This document shows positions 63,942 through 64,000 of a stretch of 64,000 nucleotides of DNA, one piece after another. A program made the translations under genes and the position numbers. Location of the stretch: positions 1,922,001 to 1,986,000 of the forward strand of contig NZ_LT907842.1 in NCBI RefSeq assembly GCF_900215245.1. Reading direction: 5' to 3'. The stretch comes from Pseudomonas fluorescens. GTDB taxonomy: Bacteria; Pseudomonadota; Gammaproteobacteria; Pseudomonadales; Pseudomonadaceae. The notes under the pieces were generated by a model that saw only the letters and a list, made by a program, of their open reading frames with translations, did not search any database and was not told the DNA's origin. Position 1 is the stretch's first letter; every line of letters begins with the position of its first letter.

Positions 63942-64000
63942 CACGGCAGCGTCGACAACGGCACGCGATACAACGCATCGCCCGGTTCGGCATCGCCGAA
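63941..64000 (-). CDS. C-terminal end of an upstream gene, possibly ppkA
   Basis: Only the last 19 codons are in the window: FGDAEPGDALYRVPLSTLP and a TGA that overlaps the tagT ATG. The gene is on the same strand and is translationally coupled to tagT. In P. aeruginosa the gene upstream of tagT is ppkA, the threonine kinase of the same pathway, so that is the expected identity; these residues alone cannot prove it. Confidence 0.55.
   Translation of the reverse strand, partial: FGDAEPGDALYRVPLSTLP

Overview
The window is GC-rich, densely coded chromosomal DNA from a Pseudomonas, most likely of the P. fluorescens group. The evidence is the gene content (sutA, crc, algC, dadA-dadX, pauR, kauB, proE-like gene, exbB-exbD-tonB next to oxyR-recG), gene order that follows the late PA52xx-PA53xx part of the P. 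aeruginosa PAO1 map as I remember it, and many REP/REPIN repeats of the kind abundant in P. fluorescens. No tRNA, rRNA, CRISPR array, prophage, integrase of mobile origin or insertion sequence was seen.

Layout. 1-3 kb: end of dapF, then DUF484 gene, xerC and a yigB-type HAD phosphatase, one likely operon. 3-8 kb: sutA and yjbQ, the glnK-amtB nitrogen pair, ubiK and comM. 8-16 kb: a TetR regulator divergent from an ABC membrane protein without its own ATPase, a Cache-type chemoreceptor, a LysR regulator divergent from a MATE pump, and a GGDEF/EAL protein (ProE-like). 16-22 kb: rep, xpt, an acyl-CoA transferase/hydrolase family protein and cytochrome c5. 22-34 kb: amino acid and polyamine catabolism (pauR, dadX, ridA, dadA, lrp, pauB4, MocR-type regulator, kauB) with a phospholipase D lipoprotein and an MFS transporter. 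34-46 kb: rpmG-rpmB, a peptide-binding protein, radC, coaBC, dut, algC, argB, pyrE, crc, rph, yicC. 46-50 kb: gmk, rpoZ, spoT, a second ridA. 50-59 kb: a lipoprotein, an epimerase-like protein, exbB-exbD-tonB, oxyR-recG, a YbaK-HDOD fusion. 59-64 kb: tagT-tagS-tagR-tagQ, the sensor arm of the threonine phosphorylation pathway of an H1-like type VI secretion system, cut by the window edge.

Most of the window is core metabolism and regulation. The accessory interest lies in the tag gene edge of a type VI cluster, the TetR/ABC pair with its tandem operators, and in non-coding structure: candidate operators of PauR, of the MocR regulator and of the exbB promoter, a hairpin over the chemoreceptor ribosome binding site, a palindrome shared by the pyrE and crc promoters, a C8 tract before algC, a structured rpmB leader and eight REP-type repeats. 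I found no convincing wholly new system; the items above are what I would look at first.
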